Part shown: positions 50,039 through 58,378 of the stretch, in pieces
Numbering within the stretch: position 1 is the stretch's first letter
How the letters are laid out: every line of letters starts with the position of its first letter
Assembly (NCBI GenBank): GCA_004552305.1
Contig: SFOX01000007.1
Coordinates: forward strand, 1-64,000
Length of the DNA: 64,000 nucleotides
Source: Subdoligranulum variabile
GTDB taxonomy: Bacteria; Bacillota; Clostridia; Oscillospirales; Ruminococcaceae
Reading direction: 5' to 3'
Notes under the pieces: model-generated
What the model was told of the DNA's origin: nothing
The model's input: the letters and a program-made list of their open reading frames with translations, nothing else
Database searches by the model: none
Program-made: the position numbers and the translations under genes

Positions 50039-50196
50039 CGTACCTACACGGGAAAACGCCCTGCCCCTTTGCCCGGTTTGTGCAATATTTTGCCCGTTTT
50101 TCTACAAAAGATGGGGAAAGCCACTTTTCAAAAGCAAAAAAAGGTGATAAACTAGATTGGATAATGTTATGTCGTTTAACGGTTGAGGAAAAGCGT

Positions 50197-53100
50197 ATGG
50201 AAACGAATACAAACTTCAAAAATTGTTATGAGGACGGAATCCATTCCTCCGATATGGCAAAGCTGGGAAACGGCGCGTTCCAAGTTATGCAGAAAACGAT
50301 TCAATACAACGGCGGCGTCGGCACCATGTCCGGGTACTTTGACGCCGACTTGTCGATTTTGTCGGTCAGCGATCTGCTGCTGCACAATCTGGGCTACAGC
50401 TATACATCCCTTATGCAGCAGACAAACGGCTCGCTGAAAAACTTGTTTTACGGGGAGAATGTCAGCTTTCTTGAAAACGAACGCTTTCGTCAGATTCAGG
50501 GCGAGGGCGAAGGGCAGATCCTTACGGCGGACGGCTCTCCGGTTTATGTGCGGCTGTATAAAGAAAACGCTGCAGACACGGACGGCACACCCCTTTGGGT
50601 AATGTCTGTACATATGGACTGGGAGCTTGAGAACCTTGCCCTGGTGAGCCAATCCATCGGCTCTGCCCTTTGGTATTTTGACTGCGACGAAAACGGGGAG
50701 ATTGCCCGCGTCAATTGGAGCCATGCGTTTCGGCTGCTTTTGGGGTATCACGATGTGCTGGATTTCCCGAACCGGCTGGATTCCTGGGTCAGGCTTTTGC
50801 ACCCCGAGGATCAGGAGCGGGTGCTTGCGCTGCTGCACAAGGCGCTGGCAGACAGAACCAACCAGACGAAATATACCGTTGAATACCGGCTGAAAATGCC
50901 GAACAACCAGTACCGTTGGTTCCGAACCTCGGCGGAGATCGTCCGCCGCCTGAACGGCACCGCCCACCGAATTGCGGGCATTATCAGCAACATTGACGCC
51001 GAAAAAAGAAGCCTGATGCAGGCGCAGCGCGCCGCGGCGTTTCACCGCGCGTTCACCAATGCAAACCTCTGCGAATACTATGTCAATCTGGACAAAAACA
51101 CCTTTGACACCTTTAAGGTGGAGCCGTCCCTGATGACTGCCTTTGAGCAGAGCGAAACCTGGGATGAGCTGGTGCGATTCTTTGTGGACAATTATGTTGT
51201 CGAGCAGGACAAAAAGGCGGTAATAGAATTCTATAACCGCGCGTATATCGCAAAAAAACTCAAAGGGCTGGAATCCGAGCTTTGTCAGGAGTGCCGCATT
51301 GTGCTGAACGGCGAGGAACGCTGGGTTCGCAATGTTGTTATGCGCGGCGAGATGGAAGATTCCGAATATGCCATGATTTTTCTGCGCGACATCACCGAGG
51401 CAAAAGCCGAAACGGCACGACGCACGCAGATGGCATCGGACAACGCTTCCCTGGAGCAGTTGATTCAAAGCGTGGTGCGGCTGGTGAAAAATGACAGCTA
51501 CGTCCTTTACAATATCAATGAACGCACGGCTTATAAGCCCAGCGGTGCCTTTCACGAGCTGTGCGCCAGCGTTCTGGAAAAGTATAAAACGCTGGCACCG
51601 TTGGAAGCCATGGGGGTTCTGCTTACTCCGGAAAATATCCTGAAGAACCTGACGCTGAAGGACGATATCTATAAATTTGAATACTGCTCCTTAGACGAAA
51701 ACATTTATAAAATTGCGTCCTTTATTCCGCTGGAATGGGACGGCGCCAAGCCCGTCAAGGTCCTTTGGACATGTATGGATATTACGCAGGAGAAAAAGGT
51801 CGAAATCGAATCCCGCAGGGCGCTGAAAGAAGCCTACCGGGCAGCGGAGAACGCCAACCGCGCCAAGACGGAGTTTCTTTCTAATATGTCCCATGATATC
51901 CGCACGCCGATGAACGCCATCATCGGGCTTACGGCCATCGCCGGCGCGAATATCGAAAACACGGAAAAGCTGACGGAGTGCCTTGGCAAAATCACAAAGT
52001 CCAGCCGCCATCTGCTGGGGCTTATCAACGAAGTGCTGGATATGGCGCGCATCGAAAGCGGTAAGATGGCCCTCGCCGAGGAGGATTTCAGCCTGCCTGA
52101 GCTGGTGGACAACCTGCTTACCCTGACAAAGCCCGCCATTGATGAACACAGGCACAATCTTGAGGTGCAGATCGACCATATTGAACACGAAGCCGTCTGC
52201 GGCGACAGCCTGCGCATCCAGCAGCTTTTTGTAAACCTTATGGGCAATGCCATCAAGTACACCCCGGATGGCGGTGATATCACCTTCTCCATCAAGGAAA
52301 AGCCCAACGGTTTTTCGGAGCTGGGCTGTTATGAGTTTTCCATCTCGGACAACGGCATCGGTATGACGCCCGAATTCCAGAAAATTATGTTCGATCCGTT
52401 CAGCCGCGCAGACGACCACCGCACGACCAAGGTGCAGGGTACGGGTCTGGGCATGGCAATCACCAAAAATATTGTCGATATGATGAACGGCAGCATTGCG
52501 GTGAAAAGCGCACCGAATCAAGGAACGACCATCACGGTAACGATTTATTTAAAGCTGCAGGAAAGCGAAAGGGGGCAGGAAAAAGAGCTGATGGACCTGC
52601 CCGTGCTGGTGGTCGATGACGACAAAATCTGCTGCGAAAGCACGGTGGCAACGCTGAAAGACATCGGCATCGCGGGCGAATGGGTGCTTACGGGCAAGGA
52701 AGCCGTGGCGCGCTGCAGCGCCCGCCACGAAGCCAACCGCGACTATTTTGCAGTGATCCTGGACTGGAAGATGCCTGGCATGGACGGCATAGAAACCGCC
52801 AGAAGAATCCGTGCGCAGGTGGGCGATGAGGTTCCTATCATCATTCTGACTTCCTTTGAGTTCAGCGAAATTGAGGAGGAAGCCCGCAAAGCCGGGGTGA
52901 ACGCCTTTATCGCAAAGCCGTTGTTCCGCTCCCGCCTGACCGCAACGCTGCGGAAATTCACCTCGGGCAAGAAAGAGGATAACGCCGAAACTTATCTCGA
53001 GGCCTTTGCCAAAGCCGACTACACCGGCAAGCGGATCCTTCTGGTGGAGGATAACGAGCTGAATCGCGAGATCGCCTCGGAAATTCTGGGTATGACGGGC

Positions 53101-53397
53101 GTCACCGTGGAGATGGCAGAAAACGGAAAGCTTGCCGTTGACAAGGTCAGCGAAGCCCCGGAAAACTGGTACAATCTGATTTTTATGGACATCCAGATGC
53201 CGATTATGAGCGGGTACGAAGCTACGGCAGCAATTCGCGCCCTTCCCGGCAGCCGGGGCAAGGTGCCGATCATCGCCATGACCGCCAATGCCTTTGCTGA
53301 GGATGTGCAGCTGGCAAAAAACACCGGTATGAACGAGCATATCGCCAAGCCGTTGGAGCTTGCCAAGCTCTTTGACGTGCTGAAGCAGTGGCTGTGA
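50197..53397 (+). CDS. Hybrid sensor histidine kinase with two receiver domains
   Basis: This 1,066-residue cytoplasmic protein has no membrane helix. Several PAS-like domains fill about residues 40-540 (one with YRLKMPNNQYRWFRTSAEIV). A HisKA domain follows with the phospho-His in FLSNMSHDIRTPMNAI near residue 565, then an ATPase domain with FVNLMGNAIKYTPDGG and GTGLGMAITKNIVD. The first receiver (from about 800) carries ILDWKMPGMDG and the second (from about 944) carries IFMDIQMPIMSGYEA. No DNA-binding output or Hpt domain is present. ATG 50197 follows GAGGA by about nine bases. The upstream frame to 50032 overlaps the MATE promoter and is not used. Confidence 0.92.
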   Translation: METNTNFKNCYEDGIHSSDMAKLGNGAFQVMQKTIQYNGGVGTMSGYFDADLSILSVSDLLLHNLGYSYTSLMQQTNGSLKNLFYGENVSFLENERFRQIQGEGEGQILTADGSPVYVRLYKENAADTDGTPLWVMSVHMDWELENLALVSQSIGSALWYFDCDENGEIARVNWSHAFRLLLGYHDVLDFPNRLDSWVRLLHPEDQERVLALLHKALADRTNQTKYTVEYRLKMPNNQYRWFRTSAEIVRRLNGTAHRIAGIISNIDAEKRSLMQAQRAAAFHRAFTNANLCEYYVNLDKNTFDTFKVEPSLMTAFEQSETWDELVRFFVDNYVVEQDKKAVIEFYNRAYIAKKLKGLESELCQECRIVLNGEERWVRNVVMRGEMEDSEYAMIFLRDITEAKAETARRTQMASDNASLEQLIQSVVRLVKNDSYVLYNINERTAYKPSGAFHELCASVLEKYKTLAPLEAMGVLLTPENILKNLTLKDDIYKFEYCSLDENIYKIASFIPLEWDGAKPVKVLWTCMDITQEKKVEIESRRALKEAYRAAENANRAKTEFLSNMSHDIRTPMNAIIGLTAIAGANIENTEKLTECLGKITKSSRHLLGLINEVLDMARIESGKMALAEEDFSLPELVDNLLTLTKPAIDEHRHNLEVQIDHIEHEAVCGDSLRIQQLFVNLMGNAIKYTPDGGDITFSIKEKPNGFSELGCYEFSISDNGIGMTPEFQKIMFDPFSRADDHRTTKVQGTGLGMAITKNIVDMMNGSIAVKSAPNQGTTITVTIYLKLQESERGQEKELMDLPVLVVDDDKICCESTVATLKDIGIAGEWVLTGKEAVARCSARHEANRDYFAVILDWKMPGMDGIETARRIRAQVGDEVPIIILTSFEFSEIEEEARKAGVNAFIAKPLFRSRLTATLRKFTSGKKEDNAETYLEAFAKADYTGKRILLVEDNELNREIASEILGMTGVTVEMAENGKLAVDKVSEAPENWYNLIFMDIQMPIMSGYEATAAIRALPGSRGKVPIIAMTANAFAEDVQLAKNTGMNEHIAKPLELAKLFDVLKQWL

Positions 53398-53456
53398 TTT
53401 TGGGCAATACCGCGCCGGCGCTTGACCTTCTTTGCATAACAGCATATATCCTCCGA

Positions 53457-53486
53457 AAAAGGGACCGCTTCGGCAGTCCCTTTTCT
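53457..53486 (+). terminator. Terminator after hybrid kinase
   Basis: AAAAGGGAC (53457-53465) pairs with GTCCCTTTT (53476-53484), followed by CTTT. The next 100 bases before the amt promoter hold no gene. Confidence 0.75.
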
Positions 53487-53581
53487 TTGGCAAATTTTCA
53501 CAGGTTGCACAATTTTTTGCCCCGATTTTTGCCGTGCCACACAGCAGATTTCCAAAAATGAATAAAAAATGAACTTTCCCC

Positions 53582-53610
53582 TTGACCAGACACCGTTCCT
53601 GTGGTATCGT
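53582..53610 (+). promoter_or_regulatory. Promoter of the ammonium transporter
   Basis: TTGACC (53582-53587), 17 bases, then TATCGT (53605-53610), about 97 bases upstream of the amt start. Confidence 0.55.
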
Positions 53611-53633
53611 ATACCCAACGAAAGAACGGCAAA

Positions 53634-53670
53634 GGCGCCGGGCAGAGGATTCCTGCCCGGTGCCTTTTTT
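53634..53670 (+). terminator. Leader terminator (attenuator) of the ammonium transporter
   Basis: GGCGCCGGGCAG (53634-53645) pairs with CTGCCCGGTGCC (53653-53664) with one mismatch around AGGATTC, and six T's follow (53665-53670). It lies between the amt promoter and its start codon, so it would stop transcription unless disrupted. Confidence 0.75.
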
Positions 53671-53706
53671 GTTTCTTTTCAAACACAGGAAAGAGGGGTT
53701 CATACT

Positions 53707-55422
53707 ATGTACAATTCAGCAGATGTAACATGGACACTGGTTGCAGCATTTCTAGTGTTCTTTATGCAGGCGGGCTTTGCCTTGTGCGAGGCAGGCTTGA
53801 CCCGTGCCAAAAATACCGGCAATATTCTGATGAAGAATATGATGGATTTTTGTATCGGTACACCCTGCTACTGGCTGGTGGGCTTCGGTGTGATGTTCGC
53901 CGGCTCCGGCGCACTCATCGGCGGGTTTGACCCGTTCATCCGCGGCAGCTATGACTTCGGCACCCTGCCGGTCTGGGTCTACGCGGTGTTTCAGACGGTG
54001 TTCTGCGCAACAGCCGCCACCATTGTTTCCGGCTCCATGGCAGAGCGCACAAAGTTCAGTGCCTACTGCTGCTACTCCGCCGCCATCAGCCTGATTGTCT
54101 ACCCAATCTCCGGTCACTGGATCTGGGGCGGCGGTTGGCTGGCACAACTGGGCTTCCATGACTTTGCAGGCTCCACGGCGGTTCATTTTGTCGGCGGTGT
54201 CACGGCTTGTCTGGGCGCATGGATGCTCGGTCCGCGCATTGGCAAATACACCAAGGACGGCACCCCGCGCGCCATCCCCGGTCACAACCTGACCGCCATG
54301 GCACTGGGCGTTTTCATCCTGTGGTTCTGCTGGTTTGGCTTCAACGGCGGTTCTACCGTCAGTATGACCGGCGATGATACGATGATTTCTGCCGGTCTTA
54401 TCTGCTTCAACACCAACCTTGCCGCCGCACTGGCCACTGTTGCGGCGCTGATCGTTTCCTGGGTGCGCTACGGCAAGCCCGATGTTTCCCTGACCTTCAA
54501 CGGCGCACTGGCAGGTCTTGTGGCAATTACCGCAGGCTGTGATGTGGTGGACCCGTTCGGCGCAGCCATCATCGGCATTGTGGCCGGTGTACTTTGCATC
54601 TTCTCGGTAGAATTCTTTGATAAGATTGCCAAGATCGACGACCCTGTCGGCGCGGTTTCCGTTCACTGTGCAAACGGCTGCTGGGGCACCTTGGCTGTCG
54701 GGCTTTTCGCCACCGATGGCGGTCTTTTTTACGGCGGCGGGTTTGCCAAGTTCGGCGTTCAGCTGCTGGGCGTTGTCAGCGTGGCTGCGTGGGTTTTGAT
54801 TTCCATGTACATCATCTTCTCAATCATCCAAAAGACGATCGGGCTGCGTGTTTCCGAAAAGGAGGAGCTGGACGGTCTGGACATCCATGAGCATGGTCTT
54901 GCCAGCGCCTACGCCGGTTTTGCCATCAGCGACCCGACCTACGCCGAGCTGGACGTCAACGAAAACACCGATCTCGGTGAGGATGACATCACCAAGGCAT
55001 CCCCCGCCAAGGTAGCGGCAGCCGTAAAGGTTGTGCAGGAAGCACCGCTGCCCGCCGCGCTGGATTCCAAGATGCACAAGGTTTCCATCATCGTACAGCT
55101 TGCCAAATTTGAAGCGCTGAAGAAGGCGCTGAACAACATTGGCGTGACCGGTATGACGGTGACCCAGGTTATGGGCTGTGGTCTGCAGAAGGGCAGCGGC
55201 GAAAAGTACCGCGGCGCCGAGGTGGACGCCACCCTGCTGCCGAAGGTCAAGGTCGAGGTTGTGGTAAGCAAGATTCCCGTTGAAAAAATCATCGACACAG
55301 CGACCAAAGCACTGTACACCGGACACATCGGCGACGGCAAGATCTTTGTCTACAATGTGGCAAAGGTCGTCAAGGTTCGCACCGGTGAGCAGGACTACAA
55401 TGCCCTGCAGGATGTGGAATAA
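53707..55422 (+). CDS. Ammonium transporter fused to a P-II (GlnK) domain
   Basis: This 571-residue protein has an Amt channel of about eleven helices (residues 1-390; FMQAGFALCEAGLTRAKNT, YPISGHWIWGGGWL, HFVGGVTACLGAWMLGPR, GVLCIFSVEFFDKI). A roughly 65-residue linker follows, then a complete P-II domain from about residue 455 (HKVSIIVQLAKFEALKKALN; T-loop with GEKYRGAEVD; KVEVVVSKIPVEKIIDTA). P-II proteins normally plug the channel as separate trimers, whereas here the regulator is built in. ATG 53707 follows AAAGAGGGG by about ten bases. It is monocistronic, with its own leader terminator and end terminator. Confidence 0.93.
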   Translation: MYNSADVTWTLVAAFLVFFMQAGFALCEAGLTRAKNTGNILMKNMMDFCIGTPCYWLVGFGVMFAGSGALIGGFDPFIRGSYDFGTLPVWVYAVFQTVFCATAATIVSGSMAERTKFSAYCCYSAAISLIVYPISGHWIWGGGWLAQLGFHDFAGSTAVHFVGGVTACLGAWMLGPRIGKYTKDGTPRAIPGHNLTAMALGVFILWFCWFGFNGGSTVSMTGDDTMISAGLICFNTNLAAALATVAALIVSWVRYGKPDVSLTFNGALAGLVAITAGCDVVDPFGAAIIGIVAGVLCIFSVEFFDKIAKIDDPVGAVSVHCANGCWGTLAVGLFATDGGLFYGGGFAKFGVQLLGVVSVAAWVLISMYIIFSIIQKTIGLRVSEKEELDGLDIHEHGLASAYAGFAISDPTYAELDVNENTDLGEDDITKASPAKVAAAVKVVQEAPLPAALDSKMHKVSIIVQLAKFEALKKALNNIGVTGMTVTQVMGCGLQKGSGEKYRGAEVDATLLPKVKVEVVVSKIPVEKIIDTATKALYTGHIGDGKIFVYNVAKVVKVRTGEQDYNALQDVE

Positions 55423-55454
55423 TTTCGCGTTGATCGTATATAAAGGTTCGTGAG

Positions 55455-55493
55455 CCGCCCTCTCCGCAGTGGGATACGGAGAGGGCGGTGTTT
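55455..55493 (+). terminator. Terminator after amt
   Basis: CCGCCCTCTCCG (55455-55466) pairs perfectly with CGGAGAGGGCGG (55477-55488), followed by TGTTTTGTGTTTT. Confidence 0.85.
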
Positions 55494-55556
55494 TGTGTTT
55501 TGGCAGTTCCTGCAAAAAGCCGCTCCAAAGTTTGTTATAGGTTATGCGTTTAACCC

Positions 55557-55585
55557 TTGAGAAACCTGTGTCTGTGTTATACTAT
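55557..55585 (+). promoter_or_regulatory. Promoter before the broken LacI gene
   Basis: TTGAGA (55557-55562), 17 bases, then TACTAT (55580-55585). The start ATG 55618 with AAAGAGG follows, so expression signals survive although the gene does not. Confidence 0.5.
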
Positions 55586-55617
55586 GGAATCAGCACAAAC
55601 AGGAAAGAGGTATCTCC

Positions 55618-56130
55618 ATGGAACAAAACCGGGTTCGTATCGCGGATATTGCGGACGCTCTGGGGCTTAGCACGGCAACCGTTTCCAACGTGATCCACGG
55701 CAAGACGCAGAAAATTTCCGCTTCCTCTGATTGCCCAATTCACCGGTGCGGACAACGAGCGGGAGGCTTGATGCGCCTGAACGTCAGCCTGATTTGCGGA
55801 GCGTTGCTGTCAGCACTGTTTTTGCTGGCTGTCGGGGGCTTTCCCGAGCAGATTCTGGGGCTTTACAGCGACGATGGTCGTATTCTGCAAGCGGACGCCG
55901 CGTATTTTCAAATCGTGGCGTTTGCCTATCTTCCGATGGCGCTCAGCACGGTTTTGTCCGCGTGGCTGCGCTGCAAGGACCACGCCGCCATCCCTTTTTT
56001 GGCAAGCCTTGGCGCGGTAGCTGCCAACACCGGGCTGACCTCTCTGCTGATATTCGGCAAGATGGGGTTTGTATGGATAGCGAACTCAATCTGCGGCTGC
56101 TGGGTATGCTGGTGCAAAGCTCGTATCTGA
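55618..56130 (+). pseudogene. Chimera of a LacI head and an internal MATE fragment
   Basis: Residues 1-34 are the DNA-binding head of a LacI-type repressor (RIADIADALGLSTATVSNVI). The sequence then changes to an internal piece of a MATE transporter (GGFPEQILGLYSDDGRILQ, AYFQIVAFAYLPMALSTVLS, SLGAVAANTGLTSLLIFGKM) and ends in out-of-frame MarR sequence. The fragment order shows deletions and joins. The product would be a 170-residue nonsense fusion. The ribosome site and promoter are intact. Confidence 0.75.
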
Positions 56131-56486
56131 TGCAAACGCGGAAAAAATACCGCGGGCAGGGGCGGCTGTTGATTTTGCTGCATTTGTACGGTTCCCTGAC
56201 CCAGCGGGAGCTGATTGAATTGACCGGGCGGCGCTCTGCCACACTCAGCGAACAGCTGGACGGCATGGAAAAGTCCGGGCTGATCCTGCGCAGCAAAAAC
56301 GCACAGGACAAGCGCAATATCGACGTCACCCTGACCGAGCAGGGGCAGGCGCTTTACAATGTGGTGGACACCTTTTTTGTATCCCACATTCCCGACACTG
56401 CGCAAATCACGGCTATGGGCGACAAAGCCATCAACGCGCTGACACTGGCTTTTCCTGTGCAGATAAGCACCATACCACAGGTCTGA
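56073..56486 (+). pseudogene. MarR regulator fused to the N-terminus of a MATE transporter
   Basis: Residues 1-95 form a MarR-type winged helix (LLILLHLYGSLTQRELIELT, SATLSEQLDGMEKSGLILR, DKRNIDVTLTEQGQ). The frame then runs directly into the start of a MATE protein (LYNVVDTFFVSHIPDT and ALTLAFPVQ) and stops. The C-terminal dimerisation helices of MarR are lost. Two parts of a MATE gene thus flank the MarR piece in swapped order, consistent with rearrangement. There is no good ribosome site before ATG 56073. Confidence 0.65.
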
Positions 56487-56580
56487 CTACAATGTTCCAG
56501 GTGACCCATGCACAAAGCCAGAAGAATGATTTAATACACCACCACAGGAACCACAGGCAGCAGAATAAAATATAGAACAT
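56431..56580 (-). CDS. 49-residue Trp/Cys-rich membrane peptide
   Basis: Read leftward from ATG 56580, with AAAGGA about ten bases upstream, the product is MFYILFCCLWFLWWCIKSFF followed by WLCAWVTWNIVV and a charged tail. It is one or two helices with seven Trp and five Cys. It overlaps the end of the MarR-MATE pseudogene and sits after a binding-protein fragment. It has no known family and may be a chance frame, although the ribosome site supports it. Confidence 0.4.
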   Translation of the reverse strand: MFYILFCCLWFLWWCIKSFFWLCAWVTWNIVVRPVVWCLSAQEKPVSAR

Positions 56581-56617
56581 GGTTTCACCATCCTTTCTCT
56601 CAGCGTGGTAGGGTAAA

Positions 56618-56902
56618 TCAGAAAATCTGTATGCAGGTGTAGTCGTACAGATAGTCGGCGGTAAAGCCGCGGATGCCCACTTCCTCAAACGCCTTGCAGG
56701 CAGCGACAAAGCTGGCGTAATCGGTGGGCAACGGGATATTGTATTCCTCAAACAGGTCGCGGTTGACCACAAAGCCGTGGACATCGGGGCAAACGGGCAG
56801 CCAGTTTACGCTGCCGTCCTCATTTTTAAAGCTGTTGAGATAGGTATTGTAGATAGCACCCGCCTCGTTGGTGGTGGCATGGTTCATAAGGCTGTCCTTC
56901 AA
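56618..56902 (-). pseudogene. Fragment of an ABC sugar-binding protein
   Basis: The 94-residue frame contains NWLPVCPDVHGFVVNRDLFE, then EYNIPLPTDYASFVAACKAF and GIRGFTADY. This is the pattern of family 1 carbohydrate-binding lipoproteins of ABC transporters (hinge region). The signal peptide, the first 100 residues and the whole second lobe are missing. It is an internal fragment without partner permeases. Confidence 0.7.
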
Positions 56903-56949
56903 AGGGGCAGCATCGTGCAGGGAGAAACGGCAGCAGGTAACAATGTCCG

Positions 56950-57105
56950 GCAGCCCCCCTCATCCGTCACCTTCGGTGACAGCTTCCCCCATAGGGGGAA
57001 GCCTTTCGGGCGGATTACCCGGTATTTTCCCGTTGCCGTCATGTCGCGGGCGGGGCATACCCCGCCCCTACCGCAGAAGCCTTCCCCTTGGGGAAAGCCT
57101 CCGAT
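56950..57105. repeat. Composite hairpin repeat element
   Basis: Several perfect short hairpins follow each other: GTCACC/GGTGAC (56966-56980), CTTCCCCC/GGGGGAAG (56983-57001), GGGCGGGG/CCCCGCCC (57048-57067) and CTTCCCC/GGGGAAAG (about 57080-57095). Similar 'gtcaccttcggtgac ... cttcccc' cassettes recur between genes in gut clostridial genomes, from my memory of such sequences. No coding frame is convincing. Confidence 0.5.
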
Positions 57106-57110
57106 GCGAT

Positions 57111-58310
57111 TTACCTCTCGCGGTATTCCATGGGGGTTAGCCCGGTTACTTCCTGAAAGACGCGGCTGAAATAGTTGCGTGTGCTGAAAGAAAGTGCTGC
57201 GGCAATGTCCTGTACAGTCTGATCGGTGCTTTTCAGCAGGACTTTCGCGCGCTCTATTTTGGCAAATTTAGCATAGTCATTGACAGAAAGCCCCGTTTCC
57301 TCCTTAAATTTATGGGTCAGGTAGTATTCGGTATAGCCCACCAGTTTCGCCAGGTCGGCGGCGCGTATTTTTTCTTCCAAATGCATTTCAATGTAATCCA
57401 CACACATTTGCACCTGCTGGCTGAGGTTGGGGTTGGTTCTGCACTTGTGAACCCGCTGAATAAAATCATCGTACATCATCAGTGCCAGCGGATCTAGGTC
57501 ATCCGTGGTCTTGGCATTCTCGGCAGACTGTATGTAGCTGTCCCCCAGCGCGTAGGCTTCCTCGGGCGAAAGCCCACCCTCAATGGCTGCGCGGCACACC
57601 AGCGAGGTAAACACGATAATGCTGGTCTTGCCTTGGCGCAAAGCGTCATCGCTGCGCACGGGTACGCCCGCACTGATGCCCATGCTGACGGAAAGCGCCT
57701 GTTTGTAGTTCAAGTCCCCCGTGCGCACCATCTGCAAAAGTCCCTGCTCTGCCATCCAGACCTTGTGGCGGTCATGCGCGGGTTTTTGCGGGGCATCAGT
57801 GGGCATTGTCAGTGCGTCGCTGTTGATATCGCCCAGCGTAAGATGCTCACCGCACAGGCAGTAGTGCAGCATCAGGGTGTAGCGGTTCAAAATCGTGCAT
57901 TGCAGCACGGGGACGCTTTTCAGCGCCTCGTACAGCTGCATCGTCCACGCGACGCTGACCTCCAGCCGGCTGTAGTATTGCAGCCCGTGTTCAATGCCGC
58001 GCAGGGAAACATCCTGATAAAATACCGGTCCGATGACCCATGCACGTTTTAACGTGTCGCCGTCTTTTTCAAACGCCGCCGCCCATGTCATACCCAAGGC
58101 TGTGCCGAGCGTGACGGGCTTTGTGTGCCGCCTGCCGTAGTCCAGCATTTTTTGGCGGCAGCCGAACAAATCAAACGCACCGGAAAGAAACCCCGCATCC
58201 GGGCAGTTGCTTTGCAGCAGCTTGCCGTCGGCGTCATAGCACCATGTGTAAATATCGCCGCCGCACCGGATCATCTCCGAAAACAGCGTCATATTTTGAG
58301 AAACGTCCAT
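57111..58310 (-). CDS. AraC family regulator with large sensor domain
   Basis: This 399-residue regulator has about 290 residues of N-terminal sensor region that is not a simple cupin (GGDIYTWCYDADGKLLQSNC near the start; WVIGPVFYQDVSLRG). A C-terminal AraC domain follows with IRAADLAKLVGYTEYYLTHK and AALSFSTRNYFSRVFQEVTG. ATG 58310 follows GGAGGTGG. It is oriented like the GH1 gene, which ends 69 bases upstream of it, and probably controls the GH1/GPH/GH2 cluster. Confidence 0.88.
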   Translation of the reverse strand: MDVSQNMTLFSEMIRCGGDIYTWCYDADGKLLQSNCPDAGFLSGAFDLFGCRQKMLDYGRRHTKPVTLGTALGMTWAAAFEKDGDTLKRAWVIGPVFYQDVSLRGIEHGLQYYSRLEVSVAWTMQLYEALKSVPVLQCTILNRYTLMLHYCLCGEHLTLGDINSDALTMPTDAPQKPAHDRHKVWMAEQGLLQMVRTGDLNYKQALSVSMGISAGVPVRSDDALRQGKTSIIVFTSLVCRAAIEGGLSPEEAYALGDSYIQSAENAKTTDDLDPLALMMYDDFIQRVHKCRTNPNLSQQVQMCVDYIEMHLEEKIRAADLAKLVGYTEYYLTHKFKEETGLSVNDYAKFAKIERAKVLLKSTDQTVQDIAAALSFSTRNYFSRVFQEVTGLTPMEYRER

Positions 58311-58345
58311 TTCGCCACCTCCGTTTTTTAACAGCATACCACAAA

Positions 58346-58372
58346 AAGGGGCTGCCGTACAGACAGCCCCTT
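58346..58372 (-). terminator. Terminator of the GH1 gene
   Basis: On the minus strand AAGGGGCTG (58364-58372) pairs with CAGCCCCTT (58346-58354), followed by TTTG. Confidence 0.7.
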
Positions 58373-58378
58373 CATTAT

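Noticed and set aside
50032..50196. N-terminal extension of the hybrid kinase and of the MATE protein into each other's leader
   Set aside because: Both extensions cross the MATE promoter or terminator and lack ribosome sites; the inner starts have good ones.
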